64,000 bases of DNA from Thelonectria olida (GCA_020736575.1 JAGPYM010000031.1:62001-126000); one strand, 5' to 3'. Counted from the first letter of the stretch, positions 1-12,093 are shown. Numbers and translations are program-made. Notes: generated by a model not told the origin, from the letters alone.

Positions 1-164
1 GAGACGACCTTGAGTGCGCGCTTGGCGAGTACGAGCGAGATATGAGACCGTTTGTCAGCACGATCCAAAGTATCCCATTGGGAGGCTATGCACCATTGAT
101 AGGCAACCCCGATAGTTCTTGGGGAGTGTGGCTGTTTAGATCGGTAGTGTCTTGGGTTTCATGA
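1..164 (+). CDS. FAD-dependent monooxygenase, C-terminal end only (partial)
   Basis: Read from base 3, the frame stays open to a TGA at 162-164 and gives about 53 residues. They contain the pattern ALGEYERDMRPFV, then PLGGYAPLIGNP and a WGVWLFR segment. In my knowledge of the family, this is how fungal salicylate-hydroxylase-like FAD monooxygenases end: a YE..MRPFV helix, then P-x-G, then NPxxxWGIW. The rest of the gene, including the FAD-binding motifs, lies left of the window, so substrate and length cannot be judged. The stop codon and residue pattern are seen directly; the family is inferred from a short tail. Confidence 0.68.
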   Translation, partial: DDLECALGEYERDMRPFVSTIQSIPLGGYAPLIGNPDSSWGVWLFRSVVSWVS

Positions 165-662
165 CTGGGATTGTATAAATACTTGCCTGATTCGGAGACG
201 AAGTATGACAAGCTCCCTCATAATTTGAGGTAATTACAGAGCTCTGCTAGATATACACTAATGCACTGCTTCTCACAAGACGAGCCTAGAATGGGTCCCC
301 CGTATGTCCAAACCTCCATCGTGACTCAAATGCAAATCAACCTTCCCGAGGACGGCTATTGGTGACCATTTTGGAGCCGGGTAGGCACTTGTTTCAGTAC
401 ATGCGTAGTTAGATAAAGTAAATTCAAACTCCAAAGTGAACGTAGGCAAGGGGTCTATATGTGACACGAATCGGCAGATCTACCAACACTTGAGTTCGAG
501 ACAAGAATAACCAAGTATTGGCACCATGGGGTGTACAACCAGAACCAACCTTCTATAAGCTCCGAGGGACTAGGATATTCTGTCGAGCGGTTCCGAGCCG
601 CATACCTAGATATATTTGAAGTTTTTTCGTTTGTCTATTATCTACTCCTTGGTCTACGATAT
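165..662. other. intergenic, no gene seen
   Basis: The space lies between the 3' end of the monooxygenase and the 3' end of the HET-ankyrin gene, so it should hold two terminators. It has short AT-rich patches and no convincing open frame. Confidence 0.6.
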
Positions 663-3548
663 CTATCTCGCCAAATGCCTACGTAATAGCCGCACGATAC
701 CTGAATGCCCCTGCTTTTGAGCAAACTTCAGTGCATTATTCAACTGAGGCGCTCGAATTGGTGTCGAAACTCCATGCCTGAGCAGTACCTCTACGCAAGC
801 TGTGTTGCCCTCGACGGCAGCGCACCACAGCGCATCCACATTGTAGTAATCGGCTTTCGCTAAGCCCCAAGAGGGACCTTCTCGACCCGTAGGATAGCCC
901 TCAGGCTTCTCTCCGTTGAGCAGGAAATCGGTGACGACGTGTGATTTCCAACCCCCATGGGGCACCTCGAGGAGGGTATCTGCGATAGCGCCGCAGCCTT
1001 TGATGGTCTGGATGGCATGCCGCAGGACGTCTCTACCCTTCCAGACCTGGTTCAAATTGGCGCCTTTTTCGAGCAATTTGTTGACTATGACTTCATGCCC
1101 CCCCATTGTGGCAAGAAGCAGCAGGTCTTTTCGAGAGATGGTCAAGGATACCTTCATATCTCCCCTGATAGCTCCCATCAACAGCATCGCTGTGGCCTCA
1201 TGCCCACTTACAATAGCTTGAGATAGTGCTAGACCAATGGTGGTCGCGGCTGTGTCGCTATCGCCGCAATTTGAGAGCAACGTCTCTACCACGGCAACGT
1301 GACCATGTGCAGCAGCGACTTCCAGCCCGACGAGGCGGTTTGAGCTTGGGTCAATGATGCAAGCGCCTTTCTCCAGCAGCATCCTGGCGATGGTATTGGA
1401 TCCTCTTGCGCAAGCATGCCATAGCGCACTATTGCCGTTCGTTCCCCTCGTTTCTGCAGCGGCACCTTTCTCGAGAAGCATCTTCGCGATAGACTCATGT
1501 CCTCCCTCTGCGGCATACCACAAGGGAGCCCTACCTGCTTTGTCACTTGTCGCGACATTTGCATTTCTGTTGAGCAAGTGTTCGACGATGGTGGCATGTC
1601 CATTTGCCGCCGCTTCGCACAAAGCCGTCCTATCCCCATTTGCTCTATGTTCCACACTTGCTTGGTGGTCGAGGAGTAGTTTGACGACCTTGTCGTTTCC
1701 GTGAGAATCTGCATGCCATAGAGCCGTCACATCATTGTGGTCTTTGGATTCAGCATCGACCCAGCCGGTCTCGAGCAACAACCTGATGACTGCTTCGTGG
1801 TTGTTCATGGCAGCATACCATAACGCGCTCCGACCTTTCTGGTCCTTCATGTCAGCTTCGACCTTGCCCGAGCCCAGTATCATCTTGACAACAGATTCGT
1901 GTCCATTTTCTGCCGCGTGAGAGAGGACTGATCGACCCGCTCCATCAATCAGATATGCTTGGGTGTCCTTTCGGGTCAACAGCTGGCTGAGCTGCGCCTC
2001 ATGCCCGCCTCTGGCCGCGTGTGACAGTATTGTTCGCCCCTCATTGTCTCGTAAGCCGGGATAGACGTCGCTTCGAGTCAGGAGAAGCCAAACCACGCCC
2101 TCGTGCCCCTTGGCCGCACTGCATAAAAGTGGCGAGCAGCCATCCGCGTCTCTCGAATTGATATCAACATCTCGTTGGTCCAAGAGTAGCCCGACCAGCT
2201 CTTCATCGTCTTCCGCAGCGGCCAGTGACAAGATGGCATTGCCTTGGCCTTTCTGCAAGCTCATGGGCATATGGCCAAGGGTTAGCAGTTGTTTGACTGC
2301 AGCTCCGCGACCCTCGTCTACAGCGAGAACCAGTCTTTGCCTGAGGTGTTCATCCAACACGACACCTCCAATTTCAGCCTTGAGCGTCGCTTGCTGCTCT
2401 CGGATGTTCCTTGTCTCCAGTTTCTGTAATGCTTTTCCGGTCAAATTCGTATCCTGATTTCGCATTGCCTGAACCGACGGGCCTCGCAATTTGATACACA
2501 AGTTCCTTGTCGGGTACTGTGACGGACTGAATTTTCTGAGACTGATCAGCTTCAAACTGTCAGTCCTGCACCTTTCGAAGTGCTCCATTGTCAAAAAGGA
2601 ATCGCGCAAATAGATCGAAAGCAAATGATCCTCGTTTCCAATTTCCGTGCAGTGAAGAATGGCGAGTCCCGTACCATGCTGCCCAAGACCGATGAAAGGG
2701 AGCTCCAAATGGACTCCTTTGTTCGTCACAGTGATGGGGCTGTTGTATGGAGTGAGGGGGTTCCATGGAATGATATTCCCGGAGGCTTTGAATGCTTCGG
2801 GGGTGATGGCTAAAAGTCCACCACCACTGCTGGGATGTCTCCATGCAAACAGACTTTGGTCGTCTGACACTCGCATGATTTCTTCCTGGAGTCTGATGAA
2901 AGCTCTTGCCCCCTCTCCGTAGAGTAGCGGCATATTAATGCCAAATATGCCCATCAAGCAATAGGCTCGATCTTCGGTCTTTGTGGTGTTTCTGTCGGCG
3001 GCCCATGACATTCTCTGCGCGATGCTGGCGGTTTCAAAGTGCTCTTTTCCGGAGAGAATGCCCAGAGGTACACCGGTGCAGTCGGATATTGTCTGTCCAA
3101 GACTGGCCTTGGTGCCCAGCTCGCTCCAGTCCTTGTCGAAAAATGTCATGTGCGACGGCGCGATGAGCTCCTGAAGGGTCCATCCTCTGGTGAACCACCT
3201 GCTCCCGGAGAGCTCGGAGAGCGAAGACACATCGGGGAGAAAGGTGTAGCAGACTGCGGCTTCTTGGTACCAATGATACATTGAGTTGATCGCTTCCGAC
3301 AGCTCCGCGCTGCTTGTCTTGTCGATGCAGCACGTGTCCATCCAGCCATATTGAAATCCGTTGGCGCGAGCTACGGAGCAAAAGTCGGTCATCTTTTTGT
3401 AGCCCTTCTTGGATGCTGCATGGGCTTGGCCGAGATCCTGAAAGATGATTTCCTCTTCGAGCCACGTATGTGACAGGATGGCGTATGGCGGGATCGCATC
3501 GTCGCCGAATTGTTCGATCTCGATGGATGTCGTGTTGAGAAGGCGCAT
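663..3548 (-). CDS. HET domain protein with C-terminal ankyrin repeats
   Basis: A single-exon gene of 961 residues. I start it at the ATG at 3548 (MRLLNTTSIEIEQF) because HET proteins characteristically open with MRLLNT; an upstream ATG would add 32 residues. Residues about 20-165 carry the HET domain: AILSHTW, then GWMDTCCIDK, then RGWTLQELIAP. They are followed by the family's EDRAYCLMGIFG and MPLLYGEG motifs near residue 230-250. From about residue 400 to the end are roughly a dozen ankyrin repeats. No NACHT or P-loop lies between the two halves, unlike HET-D/E/R proteins. HET domains are known to trigger heterokaryon-incompatibility cell death; here the ankyrin array presumably senses a protein ligand. 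The gene is divergent from the membrane protein at 4164. Confidence 0.93.
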   Translation of the reverse strand: MRLLNTTSIEIEQFGDDAIPPYAILSHTWLEEEIIFQDLGQAHAASKKGYKKMTDFCSVARANGFQYGWMDTCCIDKTSSAELSEAINSMYHWYQEAAVCYTFLPDVSSLSELSGSRWFTRGWTLQELIAPSHMTFFDKDWSELGTKASLGQTISDCTGVPLGILSGKEHFETASIAQRMSWAADRNTTKTEDRAYCLMGIFGINMPLLYGEGARAFIRLQEEIMRVSDDQSLFAWRHPSSGGGLLAITPEAFKASGNIIPWNPLTPYNSPITVTNKGVHLELPFIGLGQHGTGLAILHCTEIGNEDHLLSIYLRDSFLTMEHFERCRTDSLKLISLRKFSPSQYPTRNLCIKLRGPSVQAMRNQDTNLTGKALQKLETRNIREQQATLKAEIGGVVLDEHLRQRLVLAVDEGRGAAVKQLLTLGHMPMSLQKGQGNAILSLAAAEDDEELVGLLLDQRDVDINSRDADGCSPLLCSAAKGHEGVVWLLLTRSDVYPGLRDNEGRTILSHAARGGHEAQLSQLLTRKDTQAYLIDGAGRSVLSHAAENGHESVVKMILGSGKVEADMKDQKGRSALWYAAMNNHEAVIRLLLETGWVDAESKDHNDVTALWHADSHGNDKVVKLLLDHQASVEHRANGDRTALCEAAANGHATIVEHLLNRNANVATSDKAGRAPLWYAAEGGHESIAKMLLEKGAAAETRGTNGNSALWHACARGSNTIARMLLEKGACIIDPSSNRLVGLEVAAAHGHVAVVETLLSNCGDSDTAATTIGLALSQAIVSGHEATAMLLMGAIRGDMKVSLTISRKDLLLLATMGGHEVIVNKLLEKGANLNQVWKGRDVLRHAIQTIKGCGAIADTLLEVPHGGWKSHVVTDFLLNGEKPEGYPTGREGPSWGLAKADYYNVDALWCAAVEGNTACVEVLLRHGVSTPIRAPQLNNALKFAQKQGHSGIVRLLRRHLAR

Positions 3549-4163
3549 AATCTTGGATGAGGAGATATTTGACACTGAAACGGACAGTACGTGAGCGATC
3601 CAAGTTACAGAGCCAATGAGGGAGATGCCGGTCCGGTCTAGCAATGACCAACCTCGACCGTGGAAGAGTTGGCGTATAGACTTGTAGGCGGCAACACAGG
3701 AGGCTCCGATGACGTGACGCGGTATGCAAGTCAGGGCTGTGCCACGGACATCCTTCGATACGAATAATTAAATGCCTCGGATCGCTGCTGCTGCGCCCGT
3801 GCGTGGGCCTTGGGTGTTGGAATTCTGGAATGGAGCACTGCCTCGTTGCTAGGCCTCTTGTCCAATCGTGCATTGAAGAGCGAAGAGGATGTTTGTTTTT
3901 AAAGATGCTTCCTGCAGGCTGACCAACAAGAAAAATGCCTTGGAATATGCGCTGATCGTGAGCTGTCCTTGGCTGGCCTTTGCCCGATGATGATTTCGGC
4001 CGCTGCTCAATCAAGAAGGATACAGGGATCAGGACAAGGAGCTACAGGGCTACAGGGCTGAAGATCGCTGTATACTTGGAGCAAAACTCTCGTAAATACA
4101 CAGTAAAGAAGACTGTTGCTTCCTGCTCAACATCTCGACTCGGCTCCATAAACCATCTCAGAT
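3549..4163. promoter_or_regulatory. shared divergent upstream region
   Basis: This 615-bp stretch separates the starts of two divergently transcribed genes, so it must carry both promoters. I see no open frame better than antisense shadow. A short direct repeat (ctacagggctacagggct) lies near 4042-4060. No binding site can be named. Confidence 0.5.
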
Positions 4164-6301
4164 ATGGAGCACTCATTTGCAGGCACCCCGAACCCTCGGG
4201 CTGACTATCATGTTCTTGCGGCAGATGGACACGATGTCTCTTCGACAAATACCTCCGTATCACGAGAAGATCTACAGTCTCCTCAAGGAGACATCCCTGG
4301 CAGCTTAGAGTTGGAGAAGTACAACAAATCCGACAAAAACATCTACACTTTCCACAGAGCCAAGCCCGGCATCCTATCCATACTTGCAGACATCACCGCG
4401 GACGGTGCGCCACTCGCTCTTATCGTCCTGAGTTTTATCGTTTTGCGACTCGATGGCAAAGAGCCTCGGGATAGGGAGGAACTTTCAGCGTGGGAAAACA
4501 CAGTGACGGTGGTATGCGCCCTGAGATCGACAGTGCATAATCCGGATTCTGACCTTGATAGCTTGGCACTCTTTTCCCAATTATTTTCGCCTCGATTATC
4601 GGCCGTCTAACCTACGAGACTGCACGATGGAAGCTCGAGAGAGGCGCCGCTTTGGGCTCTCTCGAACAGCTGATGGGCAGTCAGACAGTCGGTGCAACCC
4701 TCCTCACTCAAATCAAACTCCGAGCCTTGAACCCATTATCTGTTGGCTTGATTCTGATTTGGGCATGCTCGCCCCTAGGAGGCCAGTCAATTTTGCGTAT
4801 GCTCAGGACTCGGTACGAGAGCAACGTGCATCCGTCTGACCTGGTCTATTTCGACACCAACGCCCAATCCCAGCCCTCACGAGTCGATAAAGATGATTTC
4901 AGGCCAGAAGTTGTGGATCCTTTCTTATCGTATATCAAAATGATATTCACAGCTGCCCTTCTTTCTTCGGGGCAGACAAAGTCGTCTTCTATAGATGTTT
5001 AGCGGAACGTCAAGTTTCCATTTCTAGATACAAACGGGGGGCATGACTGGCACAATCTGTCTGGAAACGTCGAAAATGCTGATTCGGCCTTTTACTCTGC
5101 TCTCATTGGTATTCCCATTAATATGCCTCTCCCAGCCAACGCCACCTTTTCGCTTGAATCCAGCTACATCAATCTCGAATGCCCTGATGTTACACTGAGC
5201 ACCACCCAGAATGCAACCGGCAGCTATTTCCAATGGCCAGACCAGGGGGACGAAGGAAAGAAGGAATGGAGGAATGGCACATGGGGCGGCTTTGACGTAC
5301 CGGAAGGTTCCGTCATGGGCGCCTGGGCCATTGCCGTGGACACGTTCGTCGATTCGTACTGGACAAACGATACACTAACGCAAGAGAGATTCGGACTTAA
5401 TCAAGAGACCCGTTTACTTGGTGGAACCGAGCGAAGGCCCTCCATGTTCGAGAACGAGACGGACATTGAGGTCGACCAGGCGAGGCTCAACCTCCGTGCT
5501 CAACCTGGCGTTGACTATGCTACAGGAGCCACTCTGAAGTTGTTGGCTTATTGCAATGTTGCACAGAAATATGTTGAATCACGAGTCGCTTGTGATTCAT
5601 CGGCAGAACAGCTCAATTGCAGCGTCACTGCCCAGCGCCCCTCGCGTCGCCGTCATGCATCAGAGTACATCACCTATCTCTCGTTTCCGCAAATCTTTCG
5701 CTACATTTCCAAGGAAATGCCCAACGCGACAGCATTAGGGGAAGAGTATCCAAGCTTGGCATTGCAGCATCTGAACAACGTCGGCATCAACGCCATCAAC
5801 TACGTTGAAGACGATCAGATGTTTAGTAAGGTGAACAATACGCTATTCAGTCACCACTTGGGCCAAATTCTCAACACGTATATCCTAGCTAGCCAAATGG
5901 ACAACTGGGCAATTGGCGGCGTTACTAAGCACCAAAAGGTGACCATCCCAGTCGACTATAGCTCGCTCGTCGAGGCCTATTCCGTCTCGCTGCCGTGGAT
6001 GGGGCTTTGCTTGCTCTCATGCTTTCTGCTGCTCATTGGGGGAGTTTTGAGCGTCATCTTTGCAAACATGGTTACCGGACCCGAGGTCCTTGGATACGCG
6101 TCGACGGTGCTTCGCGACTCGAGGTTCATTGACATGCCGCCAAAGACGGGTCAGATGTCGGCCATCGATTTGACGAATCGGGAGAAGCAGACGAGGATTC
6201 GATATGGTTTCACAAAGGAAAAGACGGACGGCGAGCTTTTGATCGGGGTTGGGCTGGAAGAGACGACTGAGCCGATCAGGAACCGTCCAACGGGTGGGTA
6301 A
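4164..6301 (+). CDS. fungal-specific integral membrane protein, interrupted by one in-frame TAG
   Basis: I do not know a function; this is a large multi-span family I recognise from filamentous ascomycetes. Exon 1 is 4164-4511, a 50-nt intron is 4512-4561, and exon 2 runs from 4562 to the TAA at 6299-6301. Membrane segments are visible near ADGAPLALIVLSFIV, GTLFPIIFASIIG, LSVGLILIWA and, at the C-terminus, GLCLLSCFLLLIGG. A signature LERGAALGSLEQLMGSQTVG follows the second one. The middle is a long, probably extracellular region with N-glycosylation sites. At 5000-5002 the frame meets TAG (codon 263), after which the same frame continues as coding for 432 more codons. My memory of the family puts tryptophan here (DxWGNVKxP); the window reads DV, stop, RNVKFP. 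Termination would give a 262-residue fragment, readthrough or editing about 695 residues. No plausible intron removes the TAG without deleting conserved sequence. Confidence 0.75.
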
Positions 6302-7843
6302 CAGCTGGTACTTGTCTATAGAACTTGTGCCGCATAGTCCAGAGAGCTGACTGTCCATGGTTCAATCCTTCTCAGTCTCGGTCTTATCATTTGGGTAGCA
6401 ATTATTGCCATCGCGGGTAAATAACGTGTCCAGTCCCGTGTGCACAGGTATGCTCGTGAGGTTAAAACTGCAGTGGACGCGTTGGTTACAGGCAGAGGCT
6501 AAACCAACAGGTAGTTGGCAGATTGATTGCATGCACAAACTTTCAAGGGGAAATTTTCCCGTCTAGGAGGGTTTTTAGAAGTGATACGGCCATAGTCTCA
6601 AGTACCCAAGCAGGACTTCACCCCTGGCAAGCCAACACTGTTGCGTTTATCAGTAATTGGTATGAATTCGTCTTCTTTTCTACTATCAATGGACCTTCGC
6701 CAAATTAGTGGGCGGTCTGGCCCGAAACAGACTATTGGGACGTGGGCAACCGAGGCTCGACGCTGCAATATTGCCTCGACAATGAACCCCTGTCATGTGC
6801 GGCTTGTCCTGAGGCTTAACGACCAGGTTCATACGAGCTAACGCCGAGCCCAACGACGTGTTATCTGGGAGCCCTACGGAAGTCTTCCGCGGTCAGAACA
6901 CGTGGTGACACCGTGGAGTGTCGGAGTTTCTATACATATACTTGATTGGATTCGTCACTAAAGTCCGGTCCTGTTTCGGCCGAATAGAAACAGATCTTGC
7001 CAAGAATAATGCAGAGACGGGACGAACAGAGAAAAGGCCCCGGGTTCTTGGTTCTGTCCGCGCCTCCAGCAATCTTGTATGGTGGTCCGGTTGTGTCATT
7101 TCATTGTGGTGTTACTCCCGGAGGCCCACAAAGTGCCGAGGCGCTTTTGAACGCCGTCCTCCGAATCCCGATGCTCTGGGTGGACCTTCTGAGTGACCGG
7201 AGGGCGTAGACCTGGCACAAACAGTAGCAATAGTGAGCCCGCCTTGACCAAGGAATTTGATACTTGAACATGTCGTTAGAGCTAGTCTGTACGCGGGCTT
7301 GTGTAATAAGACCAACATGCGGCCCATTTTCCGTATAGAAGCGAACTCGGCCATCTGCAGCCAAAATCTCGCAAGGTTGTTTGTATCGTCGACACGACAC
7401 AAATGCATCTTCTCAACCAAGATGCTGATGATGACGAATCTCAACTCCGGCTCGGACGATCTACTACACCAGCGTCATCTATCGGAACAAAAGACCTTCT
7501 GCCCGAGCCAAGAGGCCAAGAGATCCATAGTGCTGTCACGGTCAGCCCACTCCGCTTATCTGCCCGCTTCCAGCGGAGGGCGGCCAAACTAGCTCCGTCA
7601 CGGACTCACGGCGTTCCCGAGTGAGCGACTTCCGTGATCAAGGTCAAGGGAGTTGGACCTTCAGGTATAGTCAAATGTTAAGGCTGATATGCGTTCGATT
7701 GTTCTGTCTAATGTCTGAGAGCTACTGGGCTCTGTCTATAGTATCTATTATAAAAGGTACATAAAAGAAAATGCAGGTTTTGCTGTCCCGTACACTGATT
7801 ACTCTATACTCCGTAAACAATTTTATCGACACCCCCGTCGGAT
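6302..7843. other. intergenic, no supported gene
   Basis: About 1.5 kb between two 3' ends. Only short overlapping frames occur. The longest coding-like piece (7403-7624, + strand, acidic then Arg-rich) has no recognisable domain or splice partner, and I do not call it. Confidence 0.5.
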
Positions 7844-9644
7844 CTAATGTCTGCCTCCGTCCTCCGTCTCCGTGGCTGCAGCGGCCGCAGCTCGAGCCGC
7901 GTACTTGCACCTCTTGCGAATGGCTGGCCCATACCTAAATAGAACGAACGGCATTGGCATGCAAGCAAGAGCAAGGAAAGCCGGGACGGAGCTGGCCCAC
8001 TGCGTTCCGAGCTTTTCGTACATCTGCTTTGTGAACATGGGGAAAGCGGCGCCAAACAACGACCGGAGCACCGTGTTTGCTGCCAAGACGGATGCAGAAT
8101 AGATGGTGTACGAGTCGATGAGGTAGCTGAAGACAGAGGTAAAGATCATGGACATGCCGAATCCGAAAGGCGCACCCGCTGCAACGGGAGACATCCAGTG
8201 GACGGATTTGTATGAAGTCCTGACAAGGGTTAGCTGATTGCGAATCAGGGATACCGAACGCATGTACTCACCATGCAAACCAAAACATGCCAACGGGCAG
8301 TGCAATTCCTCCAATCATTCCACCTGGCAAGCGGTACTCGGGCGCCAAAGTCCCGTCTTTGGACTGCTTCGCCTTCTTCACGTACCAAACGTTTATCCCT
8401 GCGATGGCCGGGATGGCAGAAAACATGCCCACAGCAACGCCCATGAAAGCCAAGCCGCCTTTGCCAGGCGTCCAGCCTCTCTCGAGCTGGAACACGACCG
8501 GGTACGCTCCAAAGAGAAGATACAAGGTGCCGTAAACGATGGCGGTGTAGATGGAGAGGATGAAGACGATGGGCTCGGCAAAGAGCAATGCCCACGGGCG
8601 ATAGAGGGCGGTCCTCAATACCTGAGACGCGGATCGCACTCCGCCCTGGACCTCGAGCTCTGTTTTGTAGACCTTGCCTGTCTTTTGGGAGAGAGCTTTG
8701 GCCCGCTTCTCCAGAATGACGGGAGCGTACGTTTCGGGAACCATGAGAACGCCCATGATCCAGGCTGCACCCGCGAGAATGGACATCAGGCCCATGACCT
8801 ATTCAGTGTCAGTGAGGACTTTCACTCTGGCAATCAGACTTACCCATCTCCAACCCTCATCTGACCCGAGGTAGCCTCCAATAAAAGGACCCAATGTCGG
8901 GCCCATGGACGGCGCAAGCGAGAAAACACCCATAGCAAGACTTCGCTCGTTTGCCACGAAAACATCTGAAATGACACCTCCGGCGTTTGTCAAGGTAGAT
9001 GAGCCAAAGGCGCCTGCAAAGAAACGCAGAACCAAAAGCGTCGCAACGCCGTTGTCGGCAGTGCAGGCGGCGCTGAAAACTGCGTACAATCCGTAACTGA
9101 AGAAGAAGATGACTTGGCGACCGTAGATCTCAGACAAGGGCGCCCACAGAAGAGGACCGAGAGCAAAGCCAAGGACATATAACGATACGCCTCCTGTGAT
9201 CAAGGTCTGGCTGGCTTGGAAGTGTATTATGAGTTCAGTCATGGTTCCTACCGACTCGAGTTAATATCTTGGCTGAAAAATGAGCCATAATCGCCTACCA
9301 GTATATGCGCTGGAACTGAATGCAACGCCGAAACAAGTCACGGCCGACGTCATGGTGATCATCCATTGCAGCCACTTGGGCCAGTTGAATGGGTTTCCAA
9401 CATCATCGTGTATCCAAGTCACAATGAAGGGCTCCTCTGTCGTTCCCCTGCCCCGGTACTCGTGGTTCAGCACATTGTCGTCGATGCGTGCATGGTCGAT
9501 CAGTAGTTGCCATACGGGCAGATTCTTCGGAGACGGCCCCAACGTGTCATCATCACTCATGGAATTGTTTCCATGGATGATTCCCGACTCGGGGGGCGTC
9601 TCTGGTTTCTGATTCTGCTCTCCTTGTTCTGGGTCGAAAGACAT
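7844..9644 (-). CDS. MFS multidrug-type transporter (DHA1, polyamine/fluconazole-resistance-like)
   Basis: Four exons: 9644-9299, 9247-8844, 8798-8272 and 8219-7844. They give 550 residues, and all junctions preserve frame. The cytosolic N-terminus ends in a NPFNWPKWLQW motif, typical of fungal drug:H+ antiporters of the 12-span DHA1 group. The second exon has GFALGPLLWAPLSEIYGR (the DHA1 motif A loop and neighbours). After it come RFFAGAFGSS and APSMGPTLGPFIGGYLG (motif C region), then the PETYAP segment that normally follows span 6 in this group. The C-terminus is alanine-rich and basic. It should sit in the plasma membrane and export toxic organics or polyamines in exchange for protons; the substrate cannot be told. 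Neighbours give no cluster context. Confidence 0.92.
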
Positions 9645-12093
9645 TGGAGCAGATCGGTTATTGTTGTTGTCGGACTGTCGGTGGTGGTGACCCCCAAAAC
9701 ACCAGAGGGCCCATCTTCAGTACCAGATGCATCTTTATATGAATCTTGGAAGACGGACGTTGGATCGGACTTTTCGGCAAGGACGGCAGCCCAATCTGGG
9801 AGACGGCCCTGCAAGTAACGTGATGATTGCGTCTCGCCTGATGATTCCTTGTGTGTCAATCCGCCCAACGCCGCCCAGATCCACCGAAGTCCGACTCTCG
9901 TCATATCACCCGACTTGGGCGATATCGAACCGAGGAACAATTACATTGAGGCTCAGCGTTCCTTTTCAAGAAGCTCGCATTGCGGCATCAGGTAGCTCGA
10001 CGTGTCTGACATGTGACGGGAGACAGCAGGGGTTTGCCGTTCATCACGGCAGATTGATTCGTTATCCGCACCATGCGACTACAGCTAGCAGGGGATGATG
10101 GCCTGAAGGTGGATACGATCTCGGGAACGTGCTGAGTCTTTGCCATGGCATAATGAGGCTTCATTTACTAGCCCCTATTAGTTGTTGCCCCTTGGGAGGA
10201 TGTTTTTGCTGACGTGAATTGAATCATGGGATTAAGAATATTTAGCATCCCGGCTGAACGATCCCAGCAACTTTATTCTAAGCATAAGACGCCGGCTCAG
10301 CTCTCAGATGCGCAAAGCTCAAGACTGTCTGGATTCTTGGAGACTTTCGGTAATAATATCGGGTTTTACAGTCTGGGCCCAATCAAGGATCTGGTTCAGG
10401 CAAGGATAATCAATCTGCCCTCTCGCATCGTGAGATGAGAGGTGCAACATGTATCGCAAGGTCGCTGGAAGTCAAAAGTGGTGATCCTTGCAAGTTGCCA
10501 CTTAGCAAATTCTTAGTGATCATGAGGCTCTTGGGCTCTTTGGACAACAACCCCTTGCCAGGGAGTGCACTAGTGCATTCTAGAGCTTTCAGCTTACTCC
10601 TAGCTCAGTCTTTATCTAAACATTCACATGCTTTTTACCGAACACCGGCATTTGAACTTTTGACGACCACGAACTAACAGGGGTTGTTCTCAATACTACT
10701 AGTGAGATATCTGCAGAGCCTCGGATACTTTCAAATTATTATTGTGAATAGTATGGCTCGAGTAAAGTTGATTCCTTGCGTTGTCTGAGGGCTGCACCCA
10801 AGTTCTTCCTGTCAACCCTACCCTACACCTCCGTCTTGGAAATTGAATCCGTGGCGTATTTGTCTTCTTCGGCGTTCGTAACAGAATTCTGTCAGATTAT
10901 GGATTGCCGAGGCTGTCGTAGTAGTGATCTACGCAATTCTTGTCACAAAAACGCAATTTGACACGCGTTCTAACAGTTTGATAGGTTACAGTTGGATAGC
11001 TTGATGGTTTCTAGCTGGCGAACAAAGACGGATTGACTCGATGCCGAACGACCAATGAATGCAGTTGAGTGGGATTGAATTGCAAAGAATTAACTAATTA
11101 TTAACCAGTCCGTTGTTTTTAATTTAGCGCCTCAGGAATTTTGGTCTCAGCAAACCTACCTTAGTCGACGCTTTTGAATAGATGATAGAATTACTGCCCA
11201 CGGCGATTTATATTCTACATGTTGACAACTTTACCATTGAGGTTTCATTAGCCAGGCACCTAGTTAGAAACCCGGAATTTACAAAAACCTGGCAGTAAAC
11301 AAAACAAGATACCAAACGCAGCCTGGAATGCTTGGGAGGGGCAGAATGACCCTGTAGTGCTTCGGATCCCACAGATATAAATACTTTTCGACGGCCCTGA
11401 GTTCCAGTCGAGGAAAGTTGGCTGACGATAGGAGCATGAGATTACAGTCGTCCTTGAAAGTCAAGCAGAATAGCAGACGCAAGAATGAGAAATGGAGAAT
11501 GGTTTCAAAGTGACTGGAAAATGTATTAAATATCCTTGTAACGATCTTTGGATGGCCCGCCTGATTTGAAGTCACTCGACGTTCTCCGGTTATATAGCTT
11601 GACTCGAGGCAGCCTGTAGTTGAGAAGTATTCCTATTAACCTCCATTTTAGGTAACCTCTGAGGCTGGGAGGGAAATGCCATAGGAATTACAGACTACAG
11701 AAACGCAGAATAACAGCCAAAAACACTTTATCCAGAAACACGATTTCGCGTCTAACCAAGCCGGTAAAATAGGTAGCAAAACCTCCCCCGCAGTGCCCGC
11801 ACGCAAATATCGGCAGATGAGCCACGCCGCTTACCAAAACAAGTAGATGGATGAGCAGTCCCCGTTCCAAATTGGGACTTGACAAGGATAGTAACTAGTT
11901 AGTTGTCGTTGTCGGGAAATACCCTCGAAACAATAGGTATTAGGCTATGAACCTGGCGTCTAAATGTTGACTGCGGGCCGAAGTTCCGATACTTGTTTCA
12001 TCGACATGATAAATGTCCTGGTCTGCCTTAGTTGCTGTGAGTGGCATCGTTGAGTCCTTCGGATCGTTCATCGCTTTGCTTCCACTCACGAAA
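9645..12093. other. gene-poor stretch
   Basis: About 2.4 kb between the divergent starts of the MFS transporter and the xylanase. Beyond about 10.1 kb it is AT-rich in patches (for example 10.68-11.6 kb), with many stops in all frames. Small frames at 9727-10098 and 11279-11575 have no domain character. Both promoters must be here. I see no inverted terminal repeats or transposase remnants. Confidence 0.5.

Noticed and set aside
273..467. 64-residue minus-strand frame
   Set aside because: Short, no recognisable domain and no supporting context.
3034..4014. 326-codon minus-strand frame overlapping the HET gene start
   Set aside because: It overlaps the HET domain in another frame, is Arg/Ser/His-rich and matches nothing I recognise.
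4913..5002. A 90-nt intron that would splice out the TAG at 5000
   Set aside because: The donor (gtggat) is poor and the intron would delete a conserved stretch that includes a membrane segment; RNA could still overturn this.
7257..7624. Short + strand frames upstream of the MFS gene's 3' end
   Set aside because: No domain, no good start context and no splice partner.
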